Shown in pieces: positions 18,196 to 27,330 of a DNA stretch of 64,000 bases. This DNA comes from Thalassobacillus devorans. GTDB taxonomy: Bacteria > Bacillota > Bacilli > Bacillales > Halobacillaceae. The stretch covers positions 1,550,001 through 1,614,000 of the forward strand of contig NZ_FXEH01000006.1 of NCBI RefSeq assembly GCF_900176565.1. The letters run 5' to 3'. The notes beneath the pieces were generated by a model. It ran no database searches, was not told the DNA's origin, and saw only the letters and a program-made list of their open reading frames with translations. The translations under genes were made by a program, and so were the position numbers. Within the stretch, counting starts at the first letter, position 1. Every line of letters starts with the position of its first letter.

Positions 18196-18726
18196 TCAAT
18201 AATTATTTCGTTTTGAAAATGTACGATGCGGTTTATGCGCTCGGGGGGGGCCCAATATCTCGGCCATCATGACACTTTCAGCAATCTTCTTTCGATTCAA
18301 ATTGCTTTTAATCGAAAGAGAAGGTGCTGCTTTCTCACCATACTGCGCCGGTTTCGTACGTTCCATTTGCCCTGGGAGGGCATCATGGATTTTCCGGTTT
18401 GGTGTTTCATAAGTGAAAGAGCCGGTGTCTTGTCTATCACTGATATTTCGTTCAGAAATATCTTTGATTTGTCTTTTCTTTTCTTCGTAATATTTTTCAA
18501 CCCTATTTTCGGCTGGCATTTTCTGTTGAGAGCGCTCAGTTCTTTCCATCCGCTCCATTCCAGGCTTTGCTGGGCGTGCAGGCGTTTGCTTCTGCTGGGG
18601 GGCCGGCCGTTTCGGCCGCTCCTCCTCCTGCTCTGCATTCATCCGATTCAACCAACTGATAATACCGCCAATAAAAATAGCGACCAGAAAAATATTATTC
18701 AGTAGAAAATTAATGAAATTTTCCAT
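18196..18726 (-). CDS. YqfB-position membrane-anchored protein
   Basis: 176 aa. Not a named domain that I can assign. One N-terminal transmembrane helix (about residues 5-25) is followed by a long charged, proline- and arginine-rich disordered region and a short conserved-looking C-terminus (MMAEILGPPRAHKPHR). It follows floA by 29 nt, where B. subtilis has yqfB, and so probably works at FloA membrane domains. A run of eight C on the coding strand (18249-18242) lies in the GPP codons and is a possible slippage site. Confidence 0.8.
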   Translation of the reverse strand: MENFINFLLNNIFLVAIFIGGIISWLNRMNAEQEEERPKRPAPQQKQTPARPAKPGMERMERTERSQQKMPAENRVEKYYEEKKRQIKDISERNISDRQDTGSFTYETPNRKIHDALPGQMERTKPAQYGEKAAPSLSIKSNLNRKKIAESVMMAEILGPPRAHKPHRTFSKRNNY

Positions 18727-18755
18727 GGGATAGCCTCCTTACACCACGGAGGTGA

Positions 18756-19751
18756 TTATTTTTCTTCGTCTTCACCATGGTCTTCCTTAGAAAGTTTTCC
18801 TAAAGTATCACGCATATCTGTATCAGCATTTATATTACGGTAGTTCATGTAGTCCATGACGCCCATCTTACCTGAACGCAGGGCTTCAGCAAGTGCCTGA
18901 GGTACTTCAGCTTCTGCTTCCACAACTTTCGCTTGCATTTCTTGCACTCTGGCACGCATCTCTTGTTCTTGAGCAATCGCCATAGCACGGCGTTCTTCGG
19001 CTTTCGCCTGAGCGATATTCTTATCAGCTTCAGCCTGATCTGTCTGCAGGATAGCACCAATGTTTTTACCGATATCGATATCTGCAATATCAATGGATAA
19101 AATCTCAAAAGCAGTCCCCGCATCTAAACCTTTTGACAATACATTCTGGGAAATACGGTCCGGGTTTTCCAGAACTTTATTATGGTTTTCGGAGCTACCA
19201 ATTGTGGAGACAATTCCTTCACCTACACGGGCGATGACTGTGTCTTCCCCCGCACCACCGACTAAACGGTCGATGTTGGCACGTACTGTAATACGTGCTT
19301 TTGCTTTTACTTCAATCCCATCCATTGCAACACCTGCAATGAATGGAGTTTCAATCACTTTCGGATTGACACTCATTTGCACAGCTTCCAATACATCACG
19401 ACCGGCCAGGTCTATCGCGGCACAGCGTTCAAAACTAAGCTCTATATTAGCTCGCTGAGCAGCAATTAAAGCATTGACCACACGGTCCACATTACCACCT
19501 GCCAGGTAATGGCTCTCTAACTGGTTGGTATCTACGTTAACACCAGCTTTATGAGCTTTAATCAACGGATTGATTACCCTGGATGGGATTACCCGACGAA
19601 GCCGCATTCCTACGAGTGTGAAAATACTGATACGGACACCTGCTGCCAGTGCGCTGATCCACAGCATAACTGGTATAAAAGTGAATAGAATGGCAAGCAC
19701 GATGATGATAAGACCAACAATGATAATTGGCATTAATTCTTGTAACGTCAT
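18756..19751 (-). CDS. floA: flotillin-like protein FloA
   Basis: 331 aa. Organises ordered membrane microdomains affecting signalling, secretion and cell-wall work. An N-terminal hydrophobic hairpin (about residues 5-45) is followed by the conserved block [17 protein letters not shown], the SPFH/band-7-like core, and a coiled coil rich in Ala/Glu (about 235-295) that mediates oligomerisation. The start ATG overlaps the yqeZ stop by 4 nt, giving coupled translation in the sigma-W-type operon. Confidence 0.95.
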   Translation of the reverse strand: MTLQELMPIIIVGLIIIVLAILFTFIPVMLWISALAAGVRISIFTLVGMRLRRVIPSRVINPLIKAHKAGVNVDTNQLESHYLAGGNVDRVVNALIAAQRANIELSFERCAAIDLAGRDVLEAVQMSVNPKVIETPFIAGVAMDGIEVKAKARITVRANIDRLVGGAGEDTVIARVGEGIVSTIGSSENHNKVLENPDRISQNVLSKGLDAGTAFEILSIDIADIDIGKNIGAILQTDQAEADKNIAQAKAEERRAMAIAQEQEMRARVQEMQAKVVEAEAEVPQALAEALRSGKMGVMDYMNYRNINADTDMRDTLGKLSKEDHGEDEEK

Positions 19752-21109
19752 TCTTTTTCCTCCTTCATGGTTTCTTTATTAATTTCACGCACAACGATGC
19801 GTGAGCCTTCTGTTTTTATGACCTTCACAGGTTGACCAGCCGGTAAAAACCTGCCTTCTGACACCACGTCTAAACGTTCCTCATCAAATACAGCAGTCCC
19901 GGAAGGACGCAGCGGCGTCAATGTTTCGCCTTTTAACCCAATCAACTCTAATCGGTTGGTGGAGGAGACAAAGCCTTTGTCAGTGGTAGTGGCGTCTTGT
20001 AAAATGATATGTCTAAAAAATCCTCTTTCCAGTCCAAGGTATTTGAACAGGATAACGGAAGCAATAATTGCTACCAGAATTGCAATCCCGATACTCATAG
20101 CCATATGACCGGTATCAGCTCCGGAAAGCATCAATGAGGATACGATGGCAACAGCCCCCGCAATCCCTGCAATTCCACCAGGTAAGAAAAACTCAGCGAT
20201 TATTAGTATAAGACCAAGCACAAGCAAAATGATCGCTTCGTAACCCGCCAGACCAGCTATGATATGCCCATAGAAAAACAATACGAGAGATAAGAGCCCC
20301 ATGGTCCCCGGGATTCCAAATCCAGGAGAATACAATTCAACAATCAACCCTAAACTGGCAACGGATAGCAGTATCGGCACGACAACAGGATCTGTTAAAA
20401 ACCGCGCAATATTCTCTGCTAATGATGGTTCAGTCTCCACTATTTCAGCTCCGGTCAGATCTAATTCGCTAAGGAGCTCTGTCCGGTGCCTGACTATTCC
20501 CTCAGCATATCCTACTTCTTCAGCTGTATTTGGACCAAGCGTGAGAAACTCACCCTCAGGGGCATTATAATCCGGGAGGTCGACTGATGGATCAGCCATC
20601 GCTTCTGCATACAGAGGATCGCGACCGTTTGATTCAGCTGCAGCCGTCATGGCGGCAATCCAAGCAGACTGGGCTTTTTTGTCAGCCGCATTTCCATCAC
20701 CAGTGATAACCCCTGAAGCTCCCATAGTAGCGTTCGGCTTCATATAAATTTCGTCCGAATTAAGCGCTATGTAGGAGCCAGCCGACAAAGCTTGTGTAGT
20801 AATAAATGCTGCATTAGGAATATTTAAATCCTGAAATAATTCTCCTATGGCGTTAGCAGAATCCACCCTGCCGCCAGGAGTAGCAATTTCAAAGATAATA
20901 TAATCCGCATCAGCATCTTCCGCTTCCGAAATAGCTCTTCTTAAAAACGCTTCCATCCCACGTTCTACATTATCTTTCACAGGAATGATATATACAAGTT
21001 TCCCTTCCCCGCTCTCGGCATATGCTTTAGTGGAATCCTCATGTAAAACATGCACCAAGCCTGACAACAGCAGGGCAATTATTAATAAATAGCGAGAGAT
21101 TCGAAACAT
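19748..21109 (-). CDS. yqeZ: NfeD-family membrane serine protease YqeZ
   Basis: 453 aa. An N-terminal signal segment (about 5-30) is followed by a ClpP-class serine protease domain with LSAGSYIAL (nucleophile Ser near residue 117) and ATMGASG (about 137). Four or more transmembrane helices lie at about 230-350, with a C-terminal NfeD OB-fold domain. NfeD and flotillin genes co-occur widely and are thought to act together. A sigma-W-like promoter lies just upstream. Confidence 0.93.
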   Translation of the reverse strand: MFRISRYLLIIALLLSGLVHVLHEDSTKAYAESGEGKLVYIIPVKDNVERGMEAFLRRAISEAEDADADYIIFEIATPGGRVDSANAIGELFQDLNIPNAAFITTQALSAGSYIALNSDEIYMKPNATMGASGVITGDGNAADKKAQSAWIAAMTAAAESNGRDPLYAEAMADPSVDLPDYNAPEGEFLTLGPNTAEEVGYAEGIVRHRTELLSELDLTGAEIVETEPSLAENIARFLTDPVVVPILLSVASLGLIVELYSPGFGIPGTMGLLSLVLFFYGHIIAGLAGYEAIILLVLGLILIIAEFFLPGGIAGIAGAVAIVSSLMLSGADTGHMAMSIGIAILVAIIASVILFKYLGLERGFFRHIILQDATTTDKGFVSSTNRLELIGLKGETLTPLRPSGTAVFDEERLDVVSEGRFLPAGQPVKVIKTEGSRIVVREINKETMKEEKE

Positions 21110-21145
21110 TCAGGTCCCCCCTTTCAAACCGAATCATACTATATG

Positions 21146-21172
21146 TACGTTTTACTCAGCAGCAAGGTTTCA
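21146..21172 (-). promoter_or_regulatory. sigma-W-type promoter of yqeZ-floA
   Basis: TGAAAC at 21172-21167, a 17-bp spacer and CGTA at 21149-21146, ending 37 bp before the yqeZ ATG. This matches the cell-envelope-stress sigma-W consensus. The homologous B. subtilis operon is sigma-W dependent. Confidence 0.8.
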
Positions 21173-21257
21173 TACAAATTTATAATTTGTTATGGAAAAT
21201 ACACAGCTGGTTTAACTCAGTATTTTAGGGTTTTAAAACCTTACTTTCTAAAGGGTT

Positions 21258-21290
21258 AAAAAAAATCTCCCTATCACAAGGGAGATTTTT
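21258..21290 (-). terminator. rpsU-yqeY terminator
   Basis: AAAAATCTCCCT and AGGGAGATTTTT form a 12-bp stem with a 6-nt loop, followed by T/A-rich sequence on the minus strand. Confidence 0.85.
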
Positions 21291-21301
21291 CCATCATGTA
21301 A

Positions 21302-21748
21302 TCATGATAAATGCTTCAGTACGAGCTTATTTACTTGAGAACCATCTGCCTTGCCTTTCACTTTAGGCATGATTGCACTCATTACTTTCCCCATATCTTT
21401 CTTTGAGGAAGCTCCCACTTCTGCAATCGTTTCTTGAACAACTTGTTCAAGTTCTTCTTCTGAAAGCTGTTTCGGCATATATGCTTGTAAAATCTCTATT
21501 TCACGATTAAGTTTTTCTACAAGGTCTTCGCGTCCAGCTTCTTGAAATTCATGGAGGGAATCCTTACGTTGCTTTACCTCGCGGGATAAAACAGTAAGCT
21601 CTTCTTCTTCAGATAATTCGCCTCTTCCAAGTTTGATCGCTTCATTTTGCAAGGAAGCTTTAACCATGCGGATAACGGTCAGTTTTTCCTTTTCCTTATT
21701 CCGCATCGCTTGTTTCATGTCTTGATTGAGACGTTCAACTAATGACAT
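21302..21748 (-). CDS. yqeY: GatB/YqeY domain protein
   Basis: 148 aa. Stand-alone version of the GatB C-terminal domain, suspected to bind tRNA; the exact role is unknown. It begins [28 protein letters not shown], has [14 protein letters not shown] in the middle and ends with the YqeY signature [21 protein letters not shown]. It follows rpsU by 18 nt, the standard Bacillales arrangement. Confidence 0.95.
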   Translation of the reverse strand: MSLVERLNQDMKQAMRNKEKEKLTVIRMVKASLQNEAIKLGRGELSEEEELTVLSREVKQRKDSLHEFQEAGREDLVEKLNREIEILQAYMPKQLSEEELEQVVQETIAEVGASSKKDMGKVMSAIMPKVKGKADGSQVNKLVLKHLS

Positions 21749-21766
21749 AGCTCTCTACACCCTCTT

Positions 21767-21943
21767 TTACCACTTACGCTTTCTAGCGGCCTCAGACTTT
21801 TTCTTACGGCGTACGCTAGGCTTTTCGTAATGTTCACGTTTACGATATTCAGATAGAGTTCCAGATTTGGATACACTCTTTTTGAAGCGACGAAGAGCAT
21901 CTTCAAGAGACTCGTTTTTACGAACGCGAGTTGTTTTTGACAT
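21767..21943 (-). CDS. rpsU: 30S ribosomal protein S21
   Basis: 58 aa. Begins [20 protein letters not shown] and ends in the basic tail [12 protein letters not shown], typical of S21. The start follows GGAGGGAGGG; an in-frame start 8 codons upstream is not conserved. First gene of rpsU-yqeY behind a strong promoter. Confidence 0.97.
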   Translation of the reverse strand: MSKTTRVRKNESLEDALRRFKKSVSKSGTLSEYRKREHYEKPSVRRKKKSEAARKRKW

Positions 21944-22016
21944 GCTATTTCCCTCCCTCCGAAGCATAAAGCAAGTATCTTCTCAGCATGCATCTCTATA
22001 TCCCATGCCTTTGATA

Positions 22017-22045
22017 ATTATATTATAACCCCTATTCCGGGTCAA
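22017..22045 (-). promoter_or_regulatory. sigma-A promoter of rpsU-yqeY
   Basis: TTGACC at 22045-22040, a 17-bp spacer and TATAAT at 22022-22017, about 75 bp before the rpsU start. Confidence 0.8.
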
Positions 22046-22155
22046 CTTTTTTCCCTGAATTTGTTCCATACTTACCATTTTTTTGTTCAGTTATCCCTGA
22101 ATTTCTGTACATGTTTCCTTCCTCTTGTCCATATAGTGAAATGAGGTGTCGCCAT

Positions 22156-23079
22156 ATGATGATGGAATTAATTTCAAAATTAACGGTATTGTTATTAATG
22201 TTTCTTTTTGGCCTGCAATGTTTGAAAGTAGGTCTATTCCAACTTTCCTACCAACGAACTAAGCAGTGGATACAGCATTTTTCCAGAAACCCTATCCTTG
22301 CCATTTTAACAGGGTTTGCTGCAACAGGCTTACTGCAAAGCAGTTCGGTTGTAATTGTATTAGCAATGGGGCTTGTTACTACTAAATATATGAAAGTAAC
22401 TCAGGCTATAGGTATCATGCTTGGTGCCAACCTAGGTACCACCCTTACAGGGGAGATATTAAGTTTGTCATTGCATCTTCCATATAGCTTCCTACTCCTT
22501 GCAGGTGGTTTGATGATCGTCATGCAGCATCAGAAAACATTTGCCTGGGGCACTATTTTATTTGGACTTGCTGTCATCTTTCTGGCCTTAGAAAACTTAG
22601 GAGGGTCCATAGCTGATTTCATGAATCTTCCTGGAACTTCTGACTGGTTAAGTTCACTGGATGATTCTACTCTTTCTGCCTTGTTTTTTGGTATTATCGG
22701 ATCCGGGCTTATTCAGTCGTCCTCTGCCATGTTTGGAGTGACGCTGACCATGCTGGAGCAAGGAGCAATCTCTATGCCATCTGCCATAGCTGTTATCCTG
22801 GGGACCAATATAGGCACTTGTATAACAGCATCCATAGCAGGTGCCGCCCTTGATAAAGGCGCTAGAGTAGTGGCATCAAGCCATATCTGGTACAACCTCA
22901 TCAGTGTGCTCTTATTCCTTCCTGTCCTCGGTTATTTGGATGAGCTATCTGTCTGGCTTGCAGCAGAACCTGGCAGGCAGTTAGCCCATTTGGCAGTGCT
23001 TTTCAACACGGTGACCATCTTTCTGTTCTACCCTTTTTTAAAACCTTTCGAAAAATGGCTTACCCGTTTGCATAAATAA
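22156..23079 (+). CDS. yqeW: Na+/Pi-cotransporter family protein YqeW
   Basis: 307 aa. Integral membrane protein of the Na/Pi cotransporter II family. It carries the inverted-repeat pair of QSSS motifs: TGLLQSSSVVIV near residue 68 and SGLIQSSSAMFG near 190, each next to GANLGTT or GTNIGTC sequences. About eight to nine hydrophobic segments. The start is ATG behind GAGGTGTC, preferred over a longer frame with no ribosome site. Divergent from rpsU. Phosphate transport is inferred from the family only. Confidence 0.9.
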   Translation: MMMELISKLTVLLLMFLFGLQCLKVGLFQLSYQRTKQWIQHFSRNPILAILTGFAATGLLQSSSVVIVLAMGLVTTKYMKVTQAIGIMLGANLGTTLTGEILSLSLHLPYSFLLLAGGLMIVMQHQKTFAWGTILFGLAVIFLALENLGGSIADFMNLPGTSDWLSSLDDSTLSALFFGIIGSGLIQSSSAMFGVTLTMLEQGAISMPSAIAVILGTNIGTCITASIAGAALDKGARVVASSHIWYNLISVLLFLPVLGYLDELSVWLAAEPGRQLAHLAVLFNTVTIFLFYPFLKPFEKWLTRLHK

Positions 23080-23093
23080 AAATTTATTCTTAG

Positions 23094-23294
23094 TTAAAGC
23101 TCCTGTTCCATTAAGAGGGCCGAAAAGTCGAAGACTTGATTTCGAGACATTATTTGAGAAATAGGGGCGTTGGGGAAGGATTTGCTTTCCGCGGGGAAGA
23201 CGGAAAGCGAGTTATTTCCCGGTCCTCCAAACCGTTACTACCGTAACGGAAACAACATATCTTGAAACTGAGTCTTCAGCAAAAGGGAGCTTTA
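23094..23294. repeat. MITE-like palindromic element, about 200 bp
   Basis: Both ends begin TTAAAGCTCC when read inward. The inverted similarity continues: GAAGACTTGATTTCGAGACAT near the left end aligns with GAAGACTCAGTTTCAAGATAT on the complement of the right end. The centre holds GCTTTCCG (23183-23190) and CGGAAAGC (23201-23208), an 8-bp stem. No coding capacity. Its borders and copy number cannot be proved from one copy. Confidence 0.6.
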
Positions 23295-23318
23295 ATGGAA
23301 TAAGGATCGGACAAAATG

Positions 23319-23349
23319 AAAGCCCAGAGTTTCTACAACTCTGGGCTTA
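23319..23349 (-). terminator. deoC terminator
   Basis: AGCCCAGAGTT and AACTCTGGGCT form an 11-bp stem right after the deoC stop. Confidence 0.8.
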
Positions 23350-23355
23350 TTAATA

Positions 23356-24024
23356 TTAATAATCGGAGGTACCTTGTTCACCTTTTATGATTTGAATGCC
23401 GGAACTTGCACCGATACGCGTAGCACCTGCATCAATCATCGCTTTTGTAGCTTCAAAATCACGCACTCCACCAGAAGCCTTCACGCCAAGCTCCGGTCCA
23501 ACTGTAGCACGCATTAGTTTAATATCTTCTACAGTCGCTCCTCCTCCTGAGAATCCCGTAGAAGTCTTCACATAATCCGCGCCTGCCTTGACAGCCAACT
23601 CACAGGCTTTTACTTTTTCCTCATCTGTAAGCAGTGAGGTTTCAATGATTACTTTGACTAGAGCTTTATCCTCTGCTTCTCTTACGACAGCCTCGATATC
23701 TGCCTGTACTGTCTCATAATCTTTTGATTTAAGCGCTCCCACGTTGATGACCATATCAATTTCTGTAGCACCTTTTTCGATGGCCTGTTTTGTTTCAAAT
23801 GCTTTGACTTCTTTCGTATTCGCTCCCAATGGGAAACCGATTACAGTACAAACCTTAACGTTAGTGTCTTTTAAATGTTCATAGCAATGATTGACCCAAT
23901 AAGGGTTCACACATACAGAAGCAAACTCATACTCTTTCGCTTCCTGACAGACTTGATCAATTTTTTCCTGAGGAGTGTCCGGCTTTAATTGTGTATGATC
24001 AATATACTTTGCGATATTTTCCAT
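23356..24024 (-). CDS. deoC: deoxyribose-phosphate aldolase
   Basis: 222 aa. Cleaves 2-deoxyribose-5-phosphate to glyceraldehyde-3-phosphate and acetaldehyde in deoxynucleoside breakdown. It begins [16 protein letters not shown]. The Schiff-base lysine lies in [10 protein letters not shown] near residue 155; [10 protein letters not shown] and VKASGGVRD are also present. Start is ATG behind AGGAAGAGG; upstream in-frame codons are not conserved. It stands alone with its own terminator between mtaB and yqeW, a place with no deoC in B. subtilis. Confidence 0.95.
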   Translation of the reverse strand: MENIAKYIDHTQLKPDTPQEKIDQVCQEAKEYEFASVCVNPYWVNHCYEHLKDTNVKVCTVIGFPLGANTKEVKAFETKQAIEKGATEIDMVINVGALKSKDYETVQADIEAVVREAEDKALVKVIIETSLLTDEEKVKACELAVKAGADYVKTSTGFSGGGATVEDIKLMRATVGPELGVKASGGVRDFEATKAMIDAGATRIGASSGIQIIKGEQGTSDY

Positions 24025-24120
24025 AAAACCTCTTCCTTTCTTCTGGTCGGTTAGTTGTACGTACCTCTCCATCATAGCATGAAGGCAGGTTAATTTCTAT
24101 GCCTAGTCTTTTCCTCTTTC

Positions 24121-24151
24121 GAAAAAGCCATACGAACGGTCGTATGGCTTT
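24121..24151 (-). terminator. terminator at the end of the hrcA-dnaK-mtaB operon
   Basis: AAAGCCATACGA and TCGTATGGCTTT form a 12-bp stem with a 4-nt loop and TTTTTCG after it on the minus strand. Confidence 0.85.
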
Positions 24152-24156
24152 CCCCT

Positions 24157-25512
24157 TTAAATAGCAGTAACCCGGCTGCTCAAATCCGGTTCGTCCATTA
24201 CGCGAACAAACTGACCTTCATTATACGGGTAGCCTGCTTCAGTTATTTTTACTTTGACAATTTTTCCAATTAATTCCTTAGATCCCTCGAACTTCACTTT
24301 CAAATAATTATCGGTATAACCGATCAGTACACCACCATTTTCGGTTTCTTTATCTTCCTCTTCAGGAATGACCTCTAAGACGTCATTTTCAAAGCGGGAG
24401 GCGTATTCTTTCGCCTGCTGATCGGATAATTCAATCAAACGGTGTACGCGCTCATTTTTCACTTCTTCATCGACTTGATTATCCATTCGTGCTGCTGGTG
24501 TACCTGTTCGCTTGGAGAATGGGAAGACATGTAGTTCAGAATAACCGATTTCCTGAACAGCCCGATAGGTTTCCATGAATTCTTCTTCCGTTTCCCCCGG
24601 GAATCCTACAATAACATCAGAAGTGATGGCAAGGTCAGGCAACGCTTCTTTGATTCTCTCAATTCGTTCCTTATAAAATTCCATCGTGTATTTTCTGCGC
24701 ATACGTTTAAGTACTGTGTCAGAACCAGATTGTAATGGTATGTGTAAATGGCGCACAATTTTATCCGAGTCGTTTAAGACTTGAATAACATCATCCGTAA
24801 TTTGGCTTGCTTCAATAGAAGAAATACGGATACGCTTCAATCCTGTAACTTTCTCATCTAACTCACGAAGCAGCATCGCAAGGTTATAGTCTTTCATATC
24901 TTCACCATAACCACCAGTATGAATTCCGGTTAGGACGATTTCTTTATAGCCTGCATCCACAAGCTGTTGAGCTTGTTTGATAACATCTTCCGGCTTTCTT
25001 GAACGCATCAAGCCACGCGCCCAAGGAATAATACAGAAGGTACAGAAATTATTGCAGCCTTCCTGGATTTTTAAAGAAGCTCGCGTACGATCTGTAAAAT
25101 ATGGCACGTCCAATTCTTCATATACACGGTTTTTCATGATATTAGTAACGCCATTGATCGGTTGACGTTCCTGTTTATATTGTTCAATATAATCCAGCAT
25201 CTTCACCCTGTTTTGGGTACCGACTACAATATCCACCCCAGGTATATCCATAATTTCCCCAGGTGAGGTCTGTGCATAACAGCCGGTTACACAAATAACA
25301 CCATCTGGATTTTTACGAATGGCACGACGGATAACCTGACGGCTTTTTTTATCTCCGGTATTGGTTACCGTACAGGTATTGATAACGTAAACGTCAGATT
25401 CGCGATCGAAGTCCACGCGTTCATACCCCTGATCTTTAAATAATTGCCATACGGCTTCAGTTTCATAGTGATTCACTTTACACCCTAATGTATGAAATGC
25501 CACTGTTGGCAT
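24157..25512 (-). CDS. mtaB: tRNA t6A37 methylthiotransferase MtaB
   Basis: 451 aa. Radical-SAM enzyme that converts t6A37 to ms2t6A37 in tRNA (B. subtilis YqeV). The N-terminal UPF0004 domain holds cluster cysteines in TLGCKVN, NTCTVTN and VTGCYAQ. The radical-SAM motif CNNFCTFC is near residue 150. A C-terminal TRAM domain ends the protein. The start is ATG-CCA behind GAGGTGATG, 5 nt after the rsmE stop. It is the last gene of the heat-shock superoperon. Confidence 0.95.
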   Translation of the reverse strand: MPTVAFHTLGCKVNHYETEAVWQLFKDQGYERVDFDRESDVYVINTCTVTNTGDKKSRQVIRRAIRKNPDGVICVTGCYAQTSPGEIMDIPGVDIVVGTQNRVKMLDYIEQYKQERQPINGVTNIMKNRVYEELDVPYFTDRTRASLKIQEGCNNFCTFCIIPWARGLMRSRKPEDVIKQAQQLVDAGYKEIVLTGIHTGGYGEDMKDYNLAMLLRELDEKVTGLKRIRISSIEASQITDDVIQVLNDSDKIVRHLHIPLQSGSDTVLKRMRRKYTMEFYKERIERIKEALPDLAITSDVIVGFPGETEEEFMETYRAVQEIGYSELHVFPFSKRTGTPAARMDNQVDEEVKNERVHRLIELSDQQAKEYASRFENDVLEVIPEEEDKETENGGVLIGYTDNYLKVKFEGSKELIGKIVKVKITEAGYPYNEGQFVRVMDEPDLSSRVTAI

Positions 25513-25517
25513 TTTCA

Positions 25518-26270
25518 TCACCTCAATTCTTCTAGATGATACGAAATACTTGCCAGCAAATATAGAGGAGCTGTTTCCATTCGTAAGATTCGGGGACCCA
25601 GCCGGACAGGATGAAATCCTGCTTCCGTAAGCTTAGCTGCCTCGGACTGAGAAAAGCCTCCTTCGGGTCCAATCACTGCAATCACGCGGTCACCAGCAGA
25701 CATTTTATTGACCAAATTCGCTAAAGACTGGTATTCATCCTGTTTTGCTTCATTTTCAAATGCGAATAATTTCCATTTATATTGTTCACCTAATTGTATC
25801 AGCTCGTCTAGTTGATGAACAGAATGAATGGACGGTATTATTGTACGTTGGCATTGTTCACTAGCTTCTTTCGCAATTTTTTCAAGGCGGGAGATTTTCT
25901 TATCCACCTTTTTTTTATCCCATTTTACTACAGATCTTTCTGCTTGATAAGGGATGAATTGGGAAGCACCTAGCTCTGTACCTTTTTGTACGACCGTCTC
26001 TAACTTATCCCCTTTGCCAAGCGCTTGGACAATAGTGACTTCCACAGGGAGTTCTACTTGCTCATCCAGCCATTTGATGATATTACATTGTACCGCCTCT
26101 TTATCAGTACTTGTAATACGGCATGAGGCAGCAAAGCCGCTGGGGTTAATACAAATAATTTCATCATCCGGCTGCATTCGCATAACCCGGACAATATGAT
26201 GGACATCCTCGCCTGTTATGGTTACTACCTGTTCAGTCCAGCCGTCTTCCCCTACAAAATATCGCTGCAT
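25518..26270 (-). CDS. rsmE: 16S rRNA (uracil1498-N3)-methyltransferase RsmE
   Basis: 250 aa. SPOUT-class methyltransferase. Visible are the N-terminal PUA-like domain beginning MQRYFV and VHHIVRVMRM, and the knotted SAM-binding C-terminus with AVIGPEGGFS, VRLGPRILRMETA. Start is ATG behind GCAGGTG; a GTG three codons upstream overlaps it. Lies 21 nt after prmA. Confidence 0.95.
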   Translation of the reverse strand: MQRYFVGEDGWTEQVVTITGEDVHHIVRVMRMQPDDEIICINPSGFAASCRITSTDKEAVQCNIIKWLDEQVELPVEVTIVQALGKGDKLETVVQKGTELGASQFIPYQAERSVVKWDKKKVDKKISRLEKIAKEASEQCQRTIIPSIHSVHQLDELIQLGEQYKWKLFAFENEAKQDEYQSLANLVNKMSAGDRVIAVIGPEGGFSQSEAAKLTEAGFHPVRLGPRILRMETAPLYLLASISYHLEELR

Positions 26271-26291
26271 TCGATGCACCTGCTTTACTTA

Positions 26292-27227
26292 CTATTTCGT
26301 TGCGATAATAGATATCCAATCTTCCATTTGGTTCACTTCCACTATATCAAAACCGGCATTTTTCAGGCTTTGTTTTACATCTTCTTTTTTTCCTTGTATG
26401 ATCCCGGAAGTGATGAAATAGCCTCCTGGCTTCAAGAGCTGATAGGCATCTTCGGTGAAACGGACAATGATCTCTGCAAGAATATTGGAAACAATCAAAT
26501 CTGCCTTCACATCTACCCCATTCAGCAAATCATTTTGACGTGCAGAAATCCGGTCCTCCACCTGGTTGAGCCTGGCATTATTTTCAGTACTTGATACAGC
26601 AATCTCATCGAGATCATAAGCAAGCACTTCAGATGCCCCAAGCAGCACCGAAGCAACACTTAGAATGCCGGAACCTGCTCCCACATCCAAAACAAGGTCT
26701 CCTTCATTCAGAAAACGTTCAATAGCTTGAATACTAAGTACTGTTGTAGGATGCGTTCCCGTGCCAAAGGCCATCCCAGGGTCCATTTCGATAATTACTT
26801 CATCACTGGAAACGGGTTCATATTCCTCCCACGTAGGGATGATCGTTACTTTGTCTGAAACTTTGACTGGTTTATAATATTTTTTCCATTCATTCGCCCA
26901 ATCTTCTTCATTGACTTCAGAAAGTGTCACCTTATTTTTGCCTAACTGGATATCATATTCCGCTAAACTGTTAATGGACTGTTTGACAGAATCGATGGTT
27001 TCACTCAAAAAACTATTAACCGGAAGGTAGGCTTTTACATAAACCCCTTCTGAAGGATAATCGTCAGGATCGAGCTCATATAATTCGCCAAAACCCGCTC
27101 TGCGTTCTTTTTCCATATCTTGTGGATCTTCAATGACTACACCACTGGCTCCTGCTTCATGCAGGATATTTGAAACTGGTTCTACAGCTTCGTTTGTAGT
27201 ATGAATACAAACTTCCGACCATTTCAT
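26292..27227 (-). CDS. prmA: ribosomal protein L11 methyltransferase
   Basis: 311 aa. Trimethylates L11. An N-terminal ferredoxin-like L11-binding domain (about 1-110) is followed by the SAM domain with DPGMAFGTGTHPTT near 165, VLDVGAGSGILSV near 195 and DLIVSNILAEI near 245. The start MKWSEVCIHTTNEA matches Bacillus PrmA; two other in-frame starts lie within 9 nt upstream and ribosome signals are weak. Conserved position after dnaJ. Confidence 0.94.
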   Translation of the reverse strand: MKWSEVCIHTTNEAVEPVSNILHEAGASGVVIEDPQDMEKERRAGFGELYELDPDDYPSEGVYVKAYLPVNSFLSETIDSVKQSINSLAEYDIQLGKNKVTLSEVNEEDWANEWKKYYKPVKVSDKVTIIPTWEEYEPVSSDEVIIEMDPGMAFGTGTHPTTVLSIQAIERFLNEGDLVLDVGAGSGILSVASVLLGASEVLAYDLDEIAVSSTENNARLNQVEDRISARQNDLLNGVDVKADLIVSNILAEIIVRFTEDAYQLLKPGGYFITSGIIQGKKEDVKQSLKNAGFDIVEVNQMEDWISIIATK

Positions 27228-27284
27228 TTCCATCAACTCTTTTCCAGTCGTTTTTTGAATCTTACCTGCCTCAACATATGTAGA

Positions 27285-27321
27285 GGCTGATTCAAAATAG
27301 TTTTCCTAATTTTGATCAGCC
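27285..27321 (-). other. hairpin in the dnaJ-prmA intergenic region
   Basis: GGCTGATTCAAAAT and ATTTTGATCAGCC pair with one bulged base and a 10-nt loop. No U-run follows, so it is more like an mRNA-stabilising or processing stem than a terminator. Confidence 0.5.
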
Positions 27322-27330
27322 CCTGTAATC

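Noticed and set aside
18226-18705. 159-aa open frame on the plus strand
   Set aside because: Antisense to the yqfB-like gene, without a ribosome site or recognisable domain.
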